Positions 1 through 9,303 of a DNA stretch of 64,000 nt are shown here, one piece after another. The position numbers and the translations under genes are program-made. Below the pieces are notes generated by a model that did no database searches, was not told the origin of the DNA, and worked only from the letters and a program-made list of their open reading frames with translations. Numbering within the stretch: position 1 is the first letter of the stretch; each line of letters begins with the position of its first letter. Source of the stretch: Herbaspirillum sp. LeCh32-8 (GTDB lineage Bacteria > Pseudomonadota > Gammaproteobacteria > Burkholderiales > Burkholderiaceae_D); assembly GCF_017814915.1 (NCBI RefSeq), contig NZ_JAGIPZ010000002.1, positions 217,084 through 281,083 of the forward strand, given 5' to 3'.

Positions 1-539
1 TGCGCAGCGACGCCGTCGGCGAACGTCTGGCCGGCGTGCGCAACGATTTGACGGCGTATGCCGATGGCGGCAATCGCGACACCTCGGTCGGCCAGCGGCT
101 GGAAATCTGGCGCGCCTCCTGGCTCATGTTCCGTGAGCAGCCCTTGTGGGGCGTGGGACGGCAACAGTTCAAACCGGAGCTCTACCGTCTGGCAGGGGAA
201 GGAAAGGTCAGCGCGTCGATTGTCGAGCTGCCGCATGCGCACAACGGCTTGATGTTCCAGATGGCCTTGTGGGGCAGCGGCGGATTGATCGCCTGGATGC
301 TGGTCTACCTGGCGCCGATGGTCTATTTCGCGCGTGCGCTGCGGCACGCCGACGACGTGGTGCGGACATGGGCCGCCATGGGCATGTGCCTGTGCATCGG
401 CTTCATGGTGTTCGACATGACCGACGTCATGTTCTTCTGGGTCATCCTGAATGGCTTCTACGCAATCAGCCTGGCGATCTTCCTGACGGCCATCGACCAC
501 CGCAAGGCGGCCTTGCCGGCTGACCCGTCCGGCGTCTGA
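1..539 (+). CDS. O-antigen ligase family protein, C-terminal part (5' end outside window)
   Basis: The reading frame is open from the window edge, so this is a 3' fragment of a longer gene; the GTG at 36 is internal. The visible ~178 residues match the C-terminal half of Wzy_C/WaaL-type membrane enzymes: an RLEIWRASW block followed by GVGRQQF, then the periplasmic-loop signature HAHNG, then two or three hydrophobic helices and a short basic tail. The family joins O-antigen or another polysaccharide to an acceptor lipid or protein at the periplasmic face of the inner membrane. It runs convergently into the LPS glycosyltransferase gene on the other strand. The second family member at 5.8-7.0 kb shares the same motif order (RLEMWR, GWGKKG, HLHNE). 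Whether this copy is a ligase, a polymerase or a protein O-glycosyltransferase cannot be told from the fragment. Confidence 0.85.
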   Translation, partial: RSDAVGERLAGVRNDLTAYADGGNRDTSVGQRLEIWRASWLMFREQPLWGVGRQQFKPELYRLAGEGKVSASIVELPHAHNGLMFQMALWGSGGLIAWMLVYLAPMVYFARALRHADDVVRTWAAMGMCLCIGFMVFDMTDVMFFWVILNGFYAISLAIFLTAIDHRKAALPADPSGV

Positions 540-609
540 GCGCCGCAAGCCATTGGCCGGCGACGGCTGCCTTCACGAATTCACGAACACGCCGACGGCG
601 ATATCCGCG

Positions 610-1707
610 CTAGTGCAGCAGGGCGGCGTTTTGCGCCGTGGGCTGCGTGTGCGCGGCGCTTTCGTTCGCTTTTTCTTGCGACCACTGCAGCACGATCTGC
701 GCCGTTTGTTCGGGAGAAATCTCCTTCATGCAATTGCAGGTGCGGCTGGTATTGGTGGCGCACTCGGCGCACGCGTGGTTGCTGCAGAGGTTGACCGAAT
801 GCTCGCCCAGCGCCGCCCAGCGACCCGGATGCATGGGCCGCGTGGGCGGAAACAGGCCGATGGTGTGTTTTCCCAGCGCGCCGGAAAGATGCAAGGGACC
901 GGTTCCGCTGGCAATCAGCGCATCGCTCTCGTTGATGAACACGGCCAATTGTTCCAGGCTGAAACGACCGCACACATCGGTGACGTTGGGCTGCGCCAGC
1001 AATGACGCCGCATTGGCGCGCAGCCATTCGCCCTCCGCCGCGCTGCCGGTCAGCCAGATCCTGATGCGATGATCCGTCGCCAGCAGTCGCGCCAGCTGCT
1101 CGAAATGCTCGACCGGCCATTCCCTCCCATGACCGTTCGAGCGCGGATGAAAAATCAGGTTGAAATGCTCGCCGCAAAGCAGGGAGCTCATTCCCTGGTC
1201 CGGCGTCGGCAGGTCGAAGTGCTGATAGTGGGAGACTTCCTCCAGCGTCGGTATGGCGTCGTCGCCGAAGGGTTTGAGGAATTCGAAATTGATCTGCGCT
1301 TCATGATGATCCGTCAGGCGCTTGCTGAATCGGACCCATCGGTTGCAGAACAGCATCAGGTAGAGCTTCTGTCGCGCATTGCCGATCCGGTTGCGGATGC
1401 CCGCGCGAAAGGCCGCATGCACCAGCATCCGGTTGGGTTGGGCGAAGATGACCGTGTCGATGTCGGAGTTTTTGAAGAAGGCCACCGGATCCTGCTCGAT
1501 GTCTTCCAGCACGACGACCTCATCGATGCAACTGCTGAGCTTGGCGACATCGGCCACGTAGCTGCGGCAGAGCAGGCTGATCCGGGCGCCGGGGTTCAGT
1601 TCATGCAGCCGTTGCGCCATCGGCAGGGTCAGCACCACATCGCCGATGTTGTCGGTGCGGCAGATCAGGATATGCGAGCTACTGATGAGTTTGCGGTGCG
1701 ATGCCAT
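610..1707 (-). CDS. Glycosyltransferase family 9 (heptosyltransferase-like) LPS protein
   Basis: 365 residues. The N-terminus (ILICRTDNIGDVVLTLPMA) is the classic GT9 start seen in ADP-heptose:LPS heptosyltransferases; the C-terminal half carries the nucleotide-sugar-site pattern IASGTGPLHLSGALG followed by a GLFPP motif. The ATG at 1707 is chosen because AAGGAAG lies 8 nt upstream; the frame stays open upstream to 1875 but that stretch has no family similarity. An unusual Cys-rich segment near the C-terminus (CSNHACAECATNTSRTCNC, about residues 315-335) could bind metal. It is the last gene of the minus-strand LPS group and probably adds a core or O-chain sugar in the cytoplasm; donor and acceptor are unknown. 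Confidence 0.88.
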   Translation of the reverse strand: MASHRKLISSSHILICRTDNIGDVVLTLPMAQRLHELNPGARISLLCRSYVADVAKLSSCIDEVVVLEDIEQDPVAFFKNSDIDTVIFAQPNRMLVHAAFRAGIRNRIGNARQKLYLMLFCNRWVRFSKRLTDHHEAQINFEFLKPFGDDAIPTLEEVSHYQHFDLPTPDQGMSSLLCGEHFNLIFHPRSNGHGREWPVEHFEQLARLLATDHRIRIWLTGSAAEGEWLRANAASLLAQPNVTDVCGRFSLEQLAVFINESDALIASGTGPLHLSGALGKHTIGLFPPTRPMHPGRWAALGEHSVNLCSNHACAECATNTSRTCNCMKEISPEQTAQIVLQWSQEKANESAAHTQPTAQNAALLH

Positions 1708-1914
1708 GACCTGTCTTCCTTTTGGAGTCTCTGGGGATCCAATATGGAGAGAGGCGAAGCGGCTTCGGTTCCGGGGAAGGCGATAAGTTTGTGTAAAAGC
1801 AGGTAGGGACGGTGCGGTGCGTCTCGTCGATTGCGAGCCGGAGGGGATTTTGTCGGGCGACGGCGACACGGGCAAGACCGCCTCATTATCGCCTCGCCCG
1901 GCGTGGCCGCGATG
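1708..1914. other. Spacer between two LPS glycosyltransferase genes
   Basis: About 200 bases separate the GT8 stop from the start of the downstream GT9 gene, much more than elsewhere in this gene group. I see no clear hairpin terminator and no gene. It may carry a separate promoter for the last gene. Confidence 0.4.
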
Positions 1915-2901
1915 TTACTTCGATGCGCGCTTGCCCAGATAACGCAGATACCAGCGCAGGCTTTCCAGCGGCTTGCCCTGGCGGTACATGAAGCGCGAAT
2001 GCATGCGCAGCTCCTTGGTGTTGCGTGGTTCCGTATCCAGCGACATGTCGGCCCAGGGCGAGATGTCGAGGTAGCGGCGGAACAGCTCGCAGGCTTCATG
2101 GCGGCTCCACGCGGCCCATGGCTTCACGGCGCCGGCGAAGTGCACGAAGATGGCTTTGCCGACCGGCTTCAAGGCGAACTTGTTGACGTTCAGGTCGTGA
2201 ATCAGGTCGTACAGATAGTTCCACTTCGGCGAGACGTAGCGCGCGCGGCCGTTGAGCACGATGTTGAGCGCGTCCTGGTCGTTGAAGCGCATGTCGGTCT
2301 TGCTGGTCAGCAGGGTGTCGAGCGTCTTGGCCGTGATGTCCTCGGCCAGCCATTTCTCGATGTTGATGAAGAACACGCCGCCGTTGAAGTACTCGTTGTG
2401 CTTCAGTCCCAATGCGGCCACCCGGCGCTGCAGCGTGACCGGCGCATCCGGCACGACGACCGCGATGTCGCTGGAGATGTCCATGTCCACCAGCTCGTCG
2501 AGCTTGTTGAAGCAGAGGATGTCGGCGTCCAGATAGAGCACGCGGTCGGTCACGCCGCGCAGCACGGTGGGGATCACCAGGCGCGTGAAGATGGACAGCG
2601 AATAGTGGGAGTGGCCGATGAAGTGCGAGAACTGGGTGAACGAAGACAGGTCCAGCAGGTGCAGTTCGGTCTTGACGCGGTACATCTGCTCCAGTTGCTT
2701 CAAGCGGCGCTGGTGGTCTTCGGACACCTCGAAGGCCAGCACGTGGAACGTGAAGTGCTGCCCGGGGTTGTTGGCGACGATGGAGGCGATGGTGCCGCCC
2801 ATGGCGCGGAAGTAATTGTTGTCGACGCAGAACGCGATATGGAAGGAGGGCTTGCCGTTGGACGGCTGGGCCATGATTTCTGCTGTGGTCGGGACCTTCA
2901 T
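1915..2901 (-). CDS. Glycosyltransferase family 8 (LPS glucosyl/galactosyltransferase-like)
   Basis: 328 residues. The GT8 pattern is clear: N-terminal HIAFCVDNNYFRAMGGTI, then VLYLDADILCF with the metal-binding DAD at residues 125-127, then FNGGVFFIN and DQDALNIVL, the order found in WaaI/WaaJ-type LPS core transferases and glycogenin-like enzymes. The start at 2901 forms an ATGA overlap with the stop of the upstream GT9 gene, so the two are translationally coupled; a second Met nine residues in is the only other candidate. It should transfer a hexose from a UDP-sugar to the growing LPS core at the cytoplasmic face of the inner membrane. The exact sugar cannot be read from sequence. Confidence 0.9.
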   Translation of the reverse strand: MKVPTTAEIMAQPSNGKPSFHIAFCVDNNYFRAMGGTIASIVANNPGQHFTFHVLAFEVSEDHQRRLKQLEQMYRVKTELHLLDLSSFTQFSHFIGHSHYSLSIFTRLVIPTVLRGVTDRVLYLDADILCFNKLDELVDMDISSDIAVVVPDAPVTLQRRVAALGLKHNEYFNGGVFFINIEKWLAEDITAKTLDTLLTSKTDMRFNDQDALNIVLNGRARYVSPKWNYLYDLIHDLNVNKFALKPVGKAIFVHFAGAVKPWAAWSRHEACELFRRYLDISPWADMSLDTEPRNTKELRMHSRFMYRQGKPLESLRWYLRYLGKRASK

Positions 2902-3998
2902 CGGATGGCTTCCATGACTTGTTCTACGGATACCGCCTTGACCCAGTCGCGACGGTGCGGTGCGGTGATGACCGTGCTGTTGGCGCGGTCGATCGGCACC
3001 CATTCGGGATTCTTCTGGCGCATCAGCGCAATCACCGGCACATGCACCGCATTGGCCAGGTGCATCACGGCGGTCTCCACCGAGATGATCAGGTCGCAGC
3101 GTTCCAGCACGGCCGGCAACTGGAAGAAGTTGTCTTCGGCGCTGAACAGTTCGGTGCGCTGCAGGCCGTAGCGGCCGATCACCTCACGCGCATTGGCCAG
3201 CTCCTGCGGCACGGCATTGACGATGAAGCAGGCGTCCTGCCAGCCGGGGCGGGCCTGCATGGCCTGCACCAGCGCGGCGACATGCTCCAGCGGCCAGCAG
3301 CGCTTCCTGGTCTTGGCGTAGGGGTTGATGAACACCAGCTTGCCGGTGCGCGGGGCGAAATTCCAGGCGGCCAGTTTCTCTTCGGCGTATTGCCGCCACT
3401 GCGGCGGGATCTCCACGAAGGGGAAGCGCGCGGCTTCGCTGACTTCCAGCCCGCTCAGCTGGCCGAACCAGTGCGCGTAGACGTCGCTGATGTGGTGCTC
3501 CTGGCCGCTCGCCTGATACGGCGGCACGGCCGCGTCCAGCTTGCGGTAGGCCAGCAGGTGGTGCGGCTCGAAGAACTTGACCTTCTTCTTCATGCCGATC
3601 ACCAGCCCCTGCGGGCTGATCTCGCGCGCCAGGCCGGCATACAGGTGCGGGCGCAGCGTCGCCAGCGAGACCACGATGGGATAGTGCTCGCGGCGCGCCT
3701 CGTCAATCGATGCGCGGTACAGCTCCGGGCTGTAGGTCTGGTTGTAGACCTTGGCGAAGAAGGGGCAGGCCGCGGTCCAGTCGTACAGCGAATATTTTTT
3801 CAGGTGCGGCCACTGGGCGGCGTCGGCGGTGCGGCGTACTTCATCCACCCACAGGTGCACCTTGAGATGCGGGTTCTGCTCGGCGAAGGCCTTGAAGAAA
3901 TTTTGCAGGTAGGTGAAGTCGCCCAGCGCCAGGTGGGCGATGAAGAGGATCTTGTCCGACTTCTTCAGCAGGTCCGTTGGGATCAGTGTGGTTTGCAT
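2898..3998 (-). CDS. Glycosyltransferase family 9 protein, second heptosyltransferase-like enzyme
   Basis: 366 residues. It begins with the GT9-type strand and loop (ILFIAHLALGDFTYLQNFF, where the usual GD pair is kept) and ends with the donor-site segment DLIISVETAVMHLANAVHVPVIALM, typical of LPS heptosyl- or related transferases. It starts 13 nt after the msbA stop and its own stop overlaps the start of the GT8 gene, so it sits in an operon msbA > this gene > GT8. Its divergence from the other GT9 protein at 0.6-1.7 kb suggests a different acceptor. Whether the donor is ADP-heptose or another nucleotide sugar is unknown. Confidence 0.85.
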   Translation of the reverse strand: MQTTLIPTDLLKKSDKILFIAHLALGDFTYLQNFFKAFAEQNPHLKVHLWVDEVRRTADAAQWPHLKKYSLYDWTAACPFFAKVYNQTYSPELYRASIDEARREHYPIVVSLATLRPHLYAGLAREISPQGLVIGMKKKVKFFEPHHLLAYRKLDAAVPPYQASGQEHHISDVYAHWFGQLSGLEVSEAARFPFVEIPPQWRQYAEEKLAAWNFAPRTGKLVFINPYAKTRKRCWPLEHVAALVQAMQARPGWQDACFIVNAVPQELANAREVIGRYGLQRTELFSAEDNFFQLPAVLERCDLIISVETAVMHLANAVHVPVIALMRQKNPEWVPIDRANSTVITAPHRRDWVKAVSVEQVMEAIR

Positions 3999-4011
3999 GC
4001 CGGTGTGCGGG

Positions 4012-5748
4012 TCAGGCTTCTTTTTGTTGGGAGAACTGCAGGCGATACAGGTTGGCGTACACGCCTTCCCGGGCCAGCAGTTCCTGGTGGCTGCCGATCT
4101 CGGCGATCTGGCCGTGCGCCAGCACCACGATGCGGTCGGCGCGTTCGATGGTCGACAGGCGGTGCGCGATCACGAAGGTGGTGCGGCCCTGCATCAGGCG
4201 ATCCAGCGCGGCCTGCACCGCGCGCTCGGACTCGGTATCCAGCGCCGAGGTGGCCTCGTCCAGGATCAGGATGGGCGCGTCCTTGTAGATCGCGCGGGCG
4301 ATCGCCACGCGCTGGCGCTGGCCGCCCGACAGGCGCGAGCCGTTATCGCCGATGCGGGTCTGCAGGCCGTCCGGCAGGCCCTGTACGACGTCGCCCAGGT
4401 GCGCCGCTTCCACTGCGGCGGCGATGCGCGCCGGGTCCGGGGTGTGCTCGCCGTAGGCGATGTTGGCGGCCAGGGTGTCGTCGAACAGCACGGTGTTCTG
4501 GTTCACCATGGCGATCTGCTGGCGCAGGCTGTAGAGCGAGATCGATTCGATGGGGCGCTCGTCCAGCAGGATCTGTCCCTGCGTGGCGGAGTAGAAACCG
4601 GGGATCAGGCTCACCAGCGTCGATTTTCCGCCGCCGGACATGCCGACAAAAGCGATGGTCTCGCCGGCCTCGACATTCAGGTTGATGCCTTGCAGCGCCG
4701 TTTTTTCCTGGCCCGGATAGGTGAAGCCGACATCCTCGAACTTCAGGCGCCCCTGGGCGCGCGCCGTCAGGGCTTGGCCGGTGCTGCGTTCGATTTCCTT
4801 GTCGATCAGCTTGTAGACTTCTTCGGCCGCCGCCATGCCGCGCTGCAGCGGCCCGTTGACTTCGGCCAGCTGCTTGAGCGGCGTCAGCAGCATCAGCATG
4901 GCCGTGATGAAGGACACAAAGCCGCCCACCGTGATCTGCCCGTTGCCCGACTGGATCAGCGCCATCACGATCACGATGGCGACCGCGCAAGCGGTCATCA
5001 GCTGGGTGATCGGTACGGTGGAGGAGAACGCCGCGGTCATGCGCATGGTGTAGCGGCGCAGGTTCTCGGCGCGCTCGTGGAAGCGGGTCTTCTCGTAGTC
5101 CTGGCCGCCGAAGATCTTGATGACCTGCTGGGCGCGGGTGGTTTCTTCGATGACCTGGGTCAGTTCGGCATTGACGGCCAGCGAGTCGCGGTTGAGTTTC
5201 TTCAGGCGCTTGCCGGTGCTGCGCACCACGATGGTCACCAGCGGCAGCAGCACCAGCGTGACGATGGTCAGCGCCCAGTTCAGGTACAGCAGCCAGGCCA
5301 GCAGGCCCACCACGGTCAGGGCCGAACGCACGATGGAGGTGAACACCTTGGTCACCATGTCGATGATCTGCTGTACCTCGAACATCATGGAGTTGATGAC
5401 CTTGCCCACGGTGTTGTTGGCGTAGAAATGGATGGGCAGGTCCAGCATGCGCGCAAACATCTGGCGTCGCAATTCGTTCAGTACGCGGGTCGATACCCAG
5501 GTCATCATGTACGAGCTGGTGAAGGTGGCGATGCCGCGGATGAAGAAGATGCCGATCACCGCCGCCGGCACCAGCCACAGCGAAAAGGCCGGCTTGCCGA
5601 CGAAACCCTTGTCCAGCAGCAGCTGGAAGATGTAGGGCACCACCGGCTCGGTGGCGGCCGTGACGATCATGCCCAGGAAGGCCAGCGCCAGGCGTTTGCG
5701 GTAGGGCCAGTGCAGGGCGGCCAGGCGCTTCATATTGGGAGGCAACAT
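4012..5748 (-). CDS. msbA: Lipid A/LPS export ABC transporter MsbA (fused permease-ATPase)
   Basis: 578 residues, close to the 582 of E. coli MsbA. An ABC exporter transmembrane domain occupies about residues 15-315, followed by the ATPase: Walker A GMSGGGKS at 369-376, Q-loop around 417, signature LSGGQ at 473-477 and Walker B ILILDE at 493-498, then the H-loop (AHRLST). The homodimer flips core-lipid A across the inner membrane. The ATG at 5748 is preceded by AAGGAG 7 nt away; an upstream in-frame extension to 5856 lacks family similarity. Position between an O-antigen-ligase gene and LPS glycosyltransferases supports LPS export rather than drug export. Confidence 0.95.
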   Translation of the reverse strand: MLPPNMKRLAALHWPYRKRLALAFLGMIVTAATEPVVPYIFQLLLDKGFVGKPAFSLWLVPAAVIGIFFIRGIATFTSSYMMTWVSTRVLNELRRQMFARMLDLPIHFYANNTVGKVINSMMFEVQQIIDMVTKVFTSIVRSALTVVGLLAWLLYLNWALTIVTLVLLPLVTIVVRSTGKRLKKLNRDSLAVNAELTQVIEETTRAQQVIKIFGGQDYEKTRFHERAENLRRYTMRMTAAFSSTVPITQLMTACAVAIVIVMALIQSGNGQITVGGFVSFITAMLMLLTPLKQLAEVNGPLQRGMAAAEEVYKLIDKEIERSTGQALTARAQGRLKFEDVGFTYPGQEKTALQGINLNVEAGETIAFVGMSGGGKSTLVSLIPGFYSATQGQILLDERPIESISLYSLRQQIAMVNQNTVLFDDTLAANIAYGEHTPDPARIAAAVEAAHLGDVVQGLPDGLQTRIGDNGSRLSGGQRQRVAIARAIYKDAPILILDEATSALDTESERAVQAALDRLMQGRTTFVIAHRLSTIERADRIVVLAHGQIAEIGSHQELLAREGVYANLYRLQFSQQKEA

Positions 5749-5807
5749 CCTCGCTCCTTGTTTGCTGCGGGGCGACGATGCCGGTGCATCGGCGCCCAAG
5801 TGTATGG

Positions 5808-7037
5808 TTAGGCGAAAGTCGTCGGGTGGGCCGGGGTCGTGCGCACCTTGGCCCACAGGATCGCCATCAGGAAGGCCAGGATCATGACGCCGTTGTTGTG
5901 CGTCAGGAAGGCCTGGGTCAGGCCGAACATCATGTAGCTGACCACCAGCAGGATGCCGGCCAGCGCGTACTTGCGCGGGCCTTCGCCGTCGCGCAAATGG
6001 CGCGCGAACAGCACCAGCGGTACGCCGTACAGGATGAAGACGGCCAGCAGGCCAGGGATGCCGCGCTTGACCAGCGCGTCCAGGTATTCGTTATGCAGGT
6101 GCGAGTGATCCAGCACGCCCGGAGAGGCCAGGCCTTGCTCCACCAGTTGCGCCTTATGGTCCATCAGGCCCTTCTTGCCCCAGCCAGTCAGCAGGTGGCC
6201 GGAAAGCATGCCGACGCCGACGCGCCACATTTCCAGGCGCGCGCCGACCGAGGTCTCGGCGACCTCGGCGTTGTTCTTGTGCATGTAGTTGCTGGTTTCG
6301 GAGACGGCAAGCTCGATGCGCGCCTTGAAGCCGGTCTGCGGCACCGCCCACAGCACGACCAGTGCGGCGATCAGCACGATGGCGGCGTTGCGCACCAGGG
6401 CGCCGGTATGGCGGCGCGACGCCAGGACCACGGCCAGCACCACGCAGGCGGGCAGGGCCATCCAGCTGCCGCGGCTGCCGCTGATGAACGAGGCGGCCAG
6501 GCCGGTGATGGTGCCCAGCAGCAACAACAGCGTCCATGCCATCGCGCGCTGCTGATGCCGGGCCCACGCCAGGCCGCAGGCGCAGGTGGTCGCCAGGACC
6601 AGCGCGATGTTGCCGTACTGGATGGGGTTGGTGCTGCCGCCCGGGCGTTCGATATGGCCCACGCGCAGTTGCCACAAGCTGAGGACGATGGCGCCGATCC
6701 CGCCCAGGGCCAGTCCGGCCCAGAATGCGCTTGCGCGCGGCGGATAGGCGAGCAGCAACAGCAGCGCCGGGATGGCCAGCACGAAGCGCAGGTGCTGGTC
6801 GTATTCGTTGCCGGCCGCATGATGCAGCACATTGAGCAGCGTGTTGATCAGGAAGTACAACGCAAAGGCCAGCATCAGGGCCTTGTCCTCGCCACTGAGG
6901 CTAAACCGGGCGGCATTGCGCCTGAGCAGGCACAAGGCGCCGAGGACCAACATGACGGCGCCCAGCGAGAAGCCGCTCGGCACGATCAGGGCGATGGCCG
7001 AAAACAGCAGGACCGCCAGCGATGTATAGAAGGACAT
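5808..7037 (-). CDS. waaL: O-antigen ligase family membrane protein (WaaL-like)
   Basis: 409 residues with about 10-12 hydrophobic segments and a large periplasmic loop holding RLEMWRVGVGML, GWGKKG and the conserved HSHLHNEYLD, the region containing the catalytic His of WaaL/Wzy_C enzymes. WaaL joins undecaprenyl-linked O-antigen to core-lipid A at the periplasmic face. The ATG at 7037 is preferred over an in-frame TTG three codons earlier; neither has a strong ribosome site. It lies just upstream of msbA in the same direction (59-nt gap). The symbol is tentative because a second family member is encoded at the left edge of the window and only one need be the ligase. Confidence 0.82.
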   Translation of the reverse strand: MSFYTSLAVLLFSAIALIVPSGFSLGAVMLVLGALCLLRRNAARFSLSGEDKALMLAFALYFLINTLLNVLHHAAGNEYDQHLRFVLAIPALLLLLAYPPRASAFWAGLALGGIGAIVLSLWQLRVGHIERPGGSTNPIQYGNIALVLATTCACGLAWARHQQRAMAWTLLLLLGTITGLAASFISGSRGSWMALPACVVLAVVLASRRHTGALVRNAAIVLIAALVVLWAVPQTGFKARIELAVSETSNYMHKNNAEVAETSVGARLEMWRVGVGMLSGHLLTGWGKKGLMDHKAQLVEQGLASPGVLDHSHLHNEYLDALVKRGIPGLLAVFILYGVPLVLFARHLRDGEGPRKYALAGILLVVSYMMFGLTQAFLTHNNGVMILAFLMAILWAKVRTTPAHPTTFA

Positions 7038-7174
7038 GGAGTGCAAGTCGGGAGGGCCGGCCGTGCGGCCACCTCTCGGGAGTGAGAAAACCCAGCATTT
7101 TAATGCATGGCACGCCCGGCGGCGGCGGCTTTACCCCGAATTCGTTGTCCGCCGCCGTCATCTTGCCCGGATGG

Positions 7175-8638
7175 CTACATCAGGATGATGTCGTACTGCT
7201 CCTGCTGGTAATCGCTCTGCACCTGCAGCGAAATCGGCTTGCCGATGAAATCCCCCAGCATCGCCAGGTGCTGCGACTCTTCTTCCAGGAACATGTCCAC
7301 CACCACCTGCGAGGCCAGGATGCGGAATTCGCGCGGGTTGAACTGCTTGGCCTCGCGCATCACTTCACGCAGGATCTCGTAGCATACCGTGCGCGAGGTC
7401 TTGACCTGGCCGCGGCCCTTGCAAGCGGGGCAGGTCTCGCACAGGATGTGGGCCAGCGACTCGCGGGTGCGCTTGCGCGTCATTTCCACCAGGCCCAGCG
7501 TCGAGAAACCCGACACCGAGATCTTGGTGCGGTCGCGATGCAGCGCCTTGCCCAGCTCGGCCAGCACCGCGTTGCGGTGCTCGGTGCTCTCCATGTCGAT
7601 GAAGTCGAGGATGATGATACCGCCCAGGTTGCGCAGCCGCAGCTGGCGCGCGATGGCGTGCGCCGCCTCGAGGTTGGTCTTGAAGATGGTGTCGTCGAAG
7701 TTGCGGCCGTTGACGAAACTGCCGGTGTTGACGTCGATGGTGGTCATCGCCTCGGTCTGGTCGACGATCAGGTAGCCGCCCGATTTCAGGTCGACCCGCC
7801 GACCCAGCGCGCGTTCGATTTCCTCTTCCACGCCGTAGAGCTCGAACAGCGGGCGCTCGCCGCGGTAGTGCATCAGTCGCTGCAGCACCGACGGCGTATA
7901 GGTGGCGCCGAACTCCTGCAGCATGTGGAAGTTCTCGCGCGAGTCCACCTGGATGGTCGAGGTGTCGTCGCTGACGAAGTCGCGCAGCACCCGCTGGGCC
8001 AGCGAAAGATCCTGGTGCAGCAGGGTGGGGGCGGGATTGGTCTTGCTCTGCTTGACGATGGTGGACCAGGTCTTGCGCAGGTATTCCACGTCCATCTGCA
8101 GGTCGGAGTCGGACGCGTCCTCGGCCATGGTGCGGATGATGAAGCCGCCTTTTTCCTCGGGCGGCAGCAGCGCCTGCACCTTGCTGCGCAGCAGCTCGCG
8201 CTCGGCTTCGTTCTCGATGCGCTGCGAGATGCCGATGTGCTTGTCCTGCGGCAGGTAGACCAGCATGCGGCCGGCGATCGAGATCTGCGTCGACAGGCGC
8301 GCGCCCTTGGTGCCGATCGGATCCTTGATCACCTGTACGGTTACGGTCTGGCCGTCGTGCAGCAGTTTCTCGATGGGGATGGCCGGGGCGTTCTGGCCGT
8401 CATGCGGCCGCGCTTCCCAGATGTCGGCCACGTGCAGGAAGGCTGCGCGCTCCAGGCCGATGTCGATGAAGGCCGATTGCATGCCGGGCAGCACGCGCAC
8501 TACCTTGCCCAGGTAAATGTTGCCCGCCAGGCCGCGCGAGAGCGTGCGCTCAATGTGCAGCTCTTGCACTGCGCCCTGCAGGACCAGCGCCACGCGTGTC
8601 TCCTGCGGGGTGATGTTGATCAGAATGTCTTCGCTCAT
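7175..8638 (-). CDS. rng: Ribonuclease G
   Basis: 487 residues (E. coli RNase G 489). The S1 domain near the N-terminus (GNIYLGKVVRVLPGMQSAFIDIG) is followed by the RNase H/DNase I-like catalytic region with VDVNTG and IDFIDM, where the metal-binding aspartates lie, and by the zinc-link CETCPACKGRG. It lacks the long C-terminal degradosome scaffold of RNase E, so RNase G is preferred. It matures the 16S rRNA 5' end and takes part in mRNA decay. Its ATG overlaps the maf stop (ATGA), so it is the last gene of a translationally coupled run. Confidence 0.95.
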   Translation of the reverse strand: MSEDILINITPQETRVALVLQGAVQELHIERTLSRGLAGNIYLGKVVRVLPGMQSAFIDIGLERAAFLHVADIWEARPHDGQNAPAIPIEKLLHDGQTVTVQVIKDPIGTKGARLSTQISIAGRMLVYLPQDKHIGISQRIENEAERELLRSKVQALLPPEEKGGFIIRTMAEDASDSDLQMDVEYLRKTWSTIVKQSKTNPAPTLLHQDLSLAQRVLRDFVSDDTSTIQVDSRENFHMLQEFGATYTPSVLQRLMHYRGERPLFELYGVEEEIERALGRRVDLKSGGYLIVDQTEAMTTIDVNTGSFVNGRNFDDTIFKTNLEAAHAIARQLRLRNLGGIIILDFIDMESTEHRNAVLAELGKALHRDRTKISVSGFSTLGLVEMTRKRTRESLAHILCETCPACKGRGQVKTSRTVCYEILREVMREAKQFNPREFRILASQVVVDMFLEEESQHLAMLGDFIGKPISLQVQSDYQQEQYDIILM

Positions 8639-9249
8639 AGGATCCGAACGCCCGCTTTTTGTAATAGTTGAGCCGTCTCGAACAGCGGCAACCCCATGAT
8701 ACCGGAATGGCTGCCCACGATATTGCTGATGAACATGGAGGCCAGGCCCTGGATGCCGTAGGCGCCGGCCTTGTCGTAGGGCTCGATGGTGTTGCAGTAG
8801 GCTTGGATGGCCTCGTCGGTCAGGTCGGCGAAGCTGACGTCGGACTGCTGGGTGATCTGCCAGATCTCGGTTTCCACACCCATGGTGAGTCCCACGGCGA
8901 CACTGGTCAGCACCTGGTGGGTACGGCCGGACAGGCGCGAGATCATCTGCACCGCTTCATCGTGATCGGCCGGCTTGCCCAGGATCAGGTGGTCGATCAC
9001 CACCGTGGTGTCGGCCGACAGCAACGGGCGGTGCGGCAACTGGCGCAGGATCATGGTCTGCTGCGCGCTGTGCAGTTTGTCGCGGGTGACGCGCGCGACG
9101 TAGTCCAGCGGGCCTTCGTTGGGCAACACGCTTTCGTCGACTTCCTTTTCCGAGAGCAGCAGTTCGAAATCGATGCCGATCTGGCGCAGCAGCTCACGCC
9201 GGCGCGGGCTCTTGGAAGCCAGGTAGATCTTCTGTTCCGCTTGTTTCAT
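8635..9249 (-). CDS. maf: Maf-family nucleotide pyrophosphatase
   Basis: 204 residues. The motif YLASKSPRRRELL near the N-terminus is the Maf SxRR signature; SADTTVV carries the catalytic Asp and KPADHDEAVQM the following conserved Lys-Pro-Asp/Glu segment. Maf proteins hydrolyse dTTP/UTP or modified nucleotides and keep them out of nucleic acids. The ATG at 9249 has GAG 7 nt upstream; a GTG two codons earlier is also possible. It overlaps rng by 4 nt. The context next to rng is common in proteobacteria and favours the YhdE-type (dTTP/UTP) subgroup. Confidence 0.93.
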   Translation of the reverse strand: MKQAEQKIYLASKSPRRRELLRQIGIDFELLLSEKEVDESVLPNEGPLDYVARVTRDKLHSAQQTMILRQLPHRPLLSADTTVVIDHLILGKPADHDEAVQMISRLSGRTHQVLTSVAVGLTMGVETEIWQITQQSDVSFADLTDEAIQAYCNTIEPYDKAGAYGIQGLASMFISNIVGSHSGIMGLPLFETAQLLQKAGVRIL

Positions 9250-9303
9250 GGGCACTCGTTTCTGCGCCGGTCGTGGCCGGCGGCCATGTGAGATGGGCAG
9301 ATC

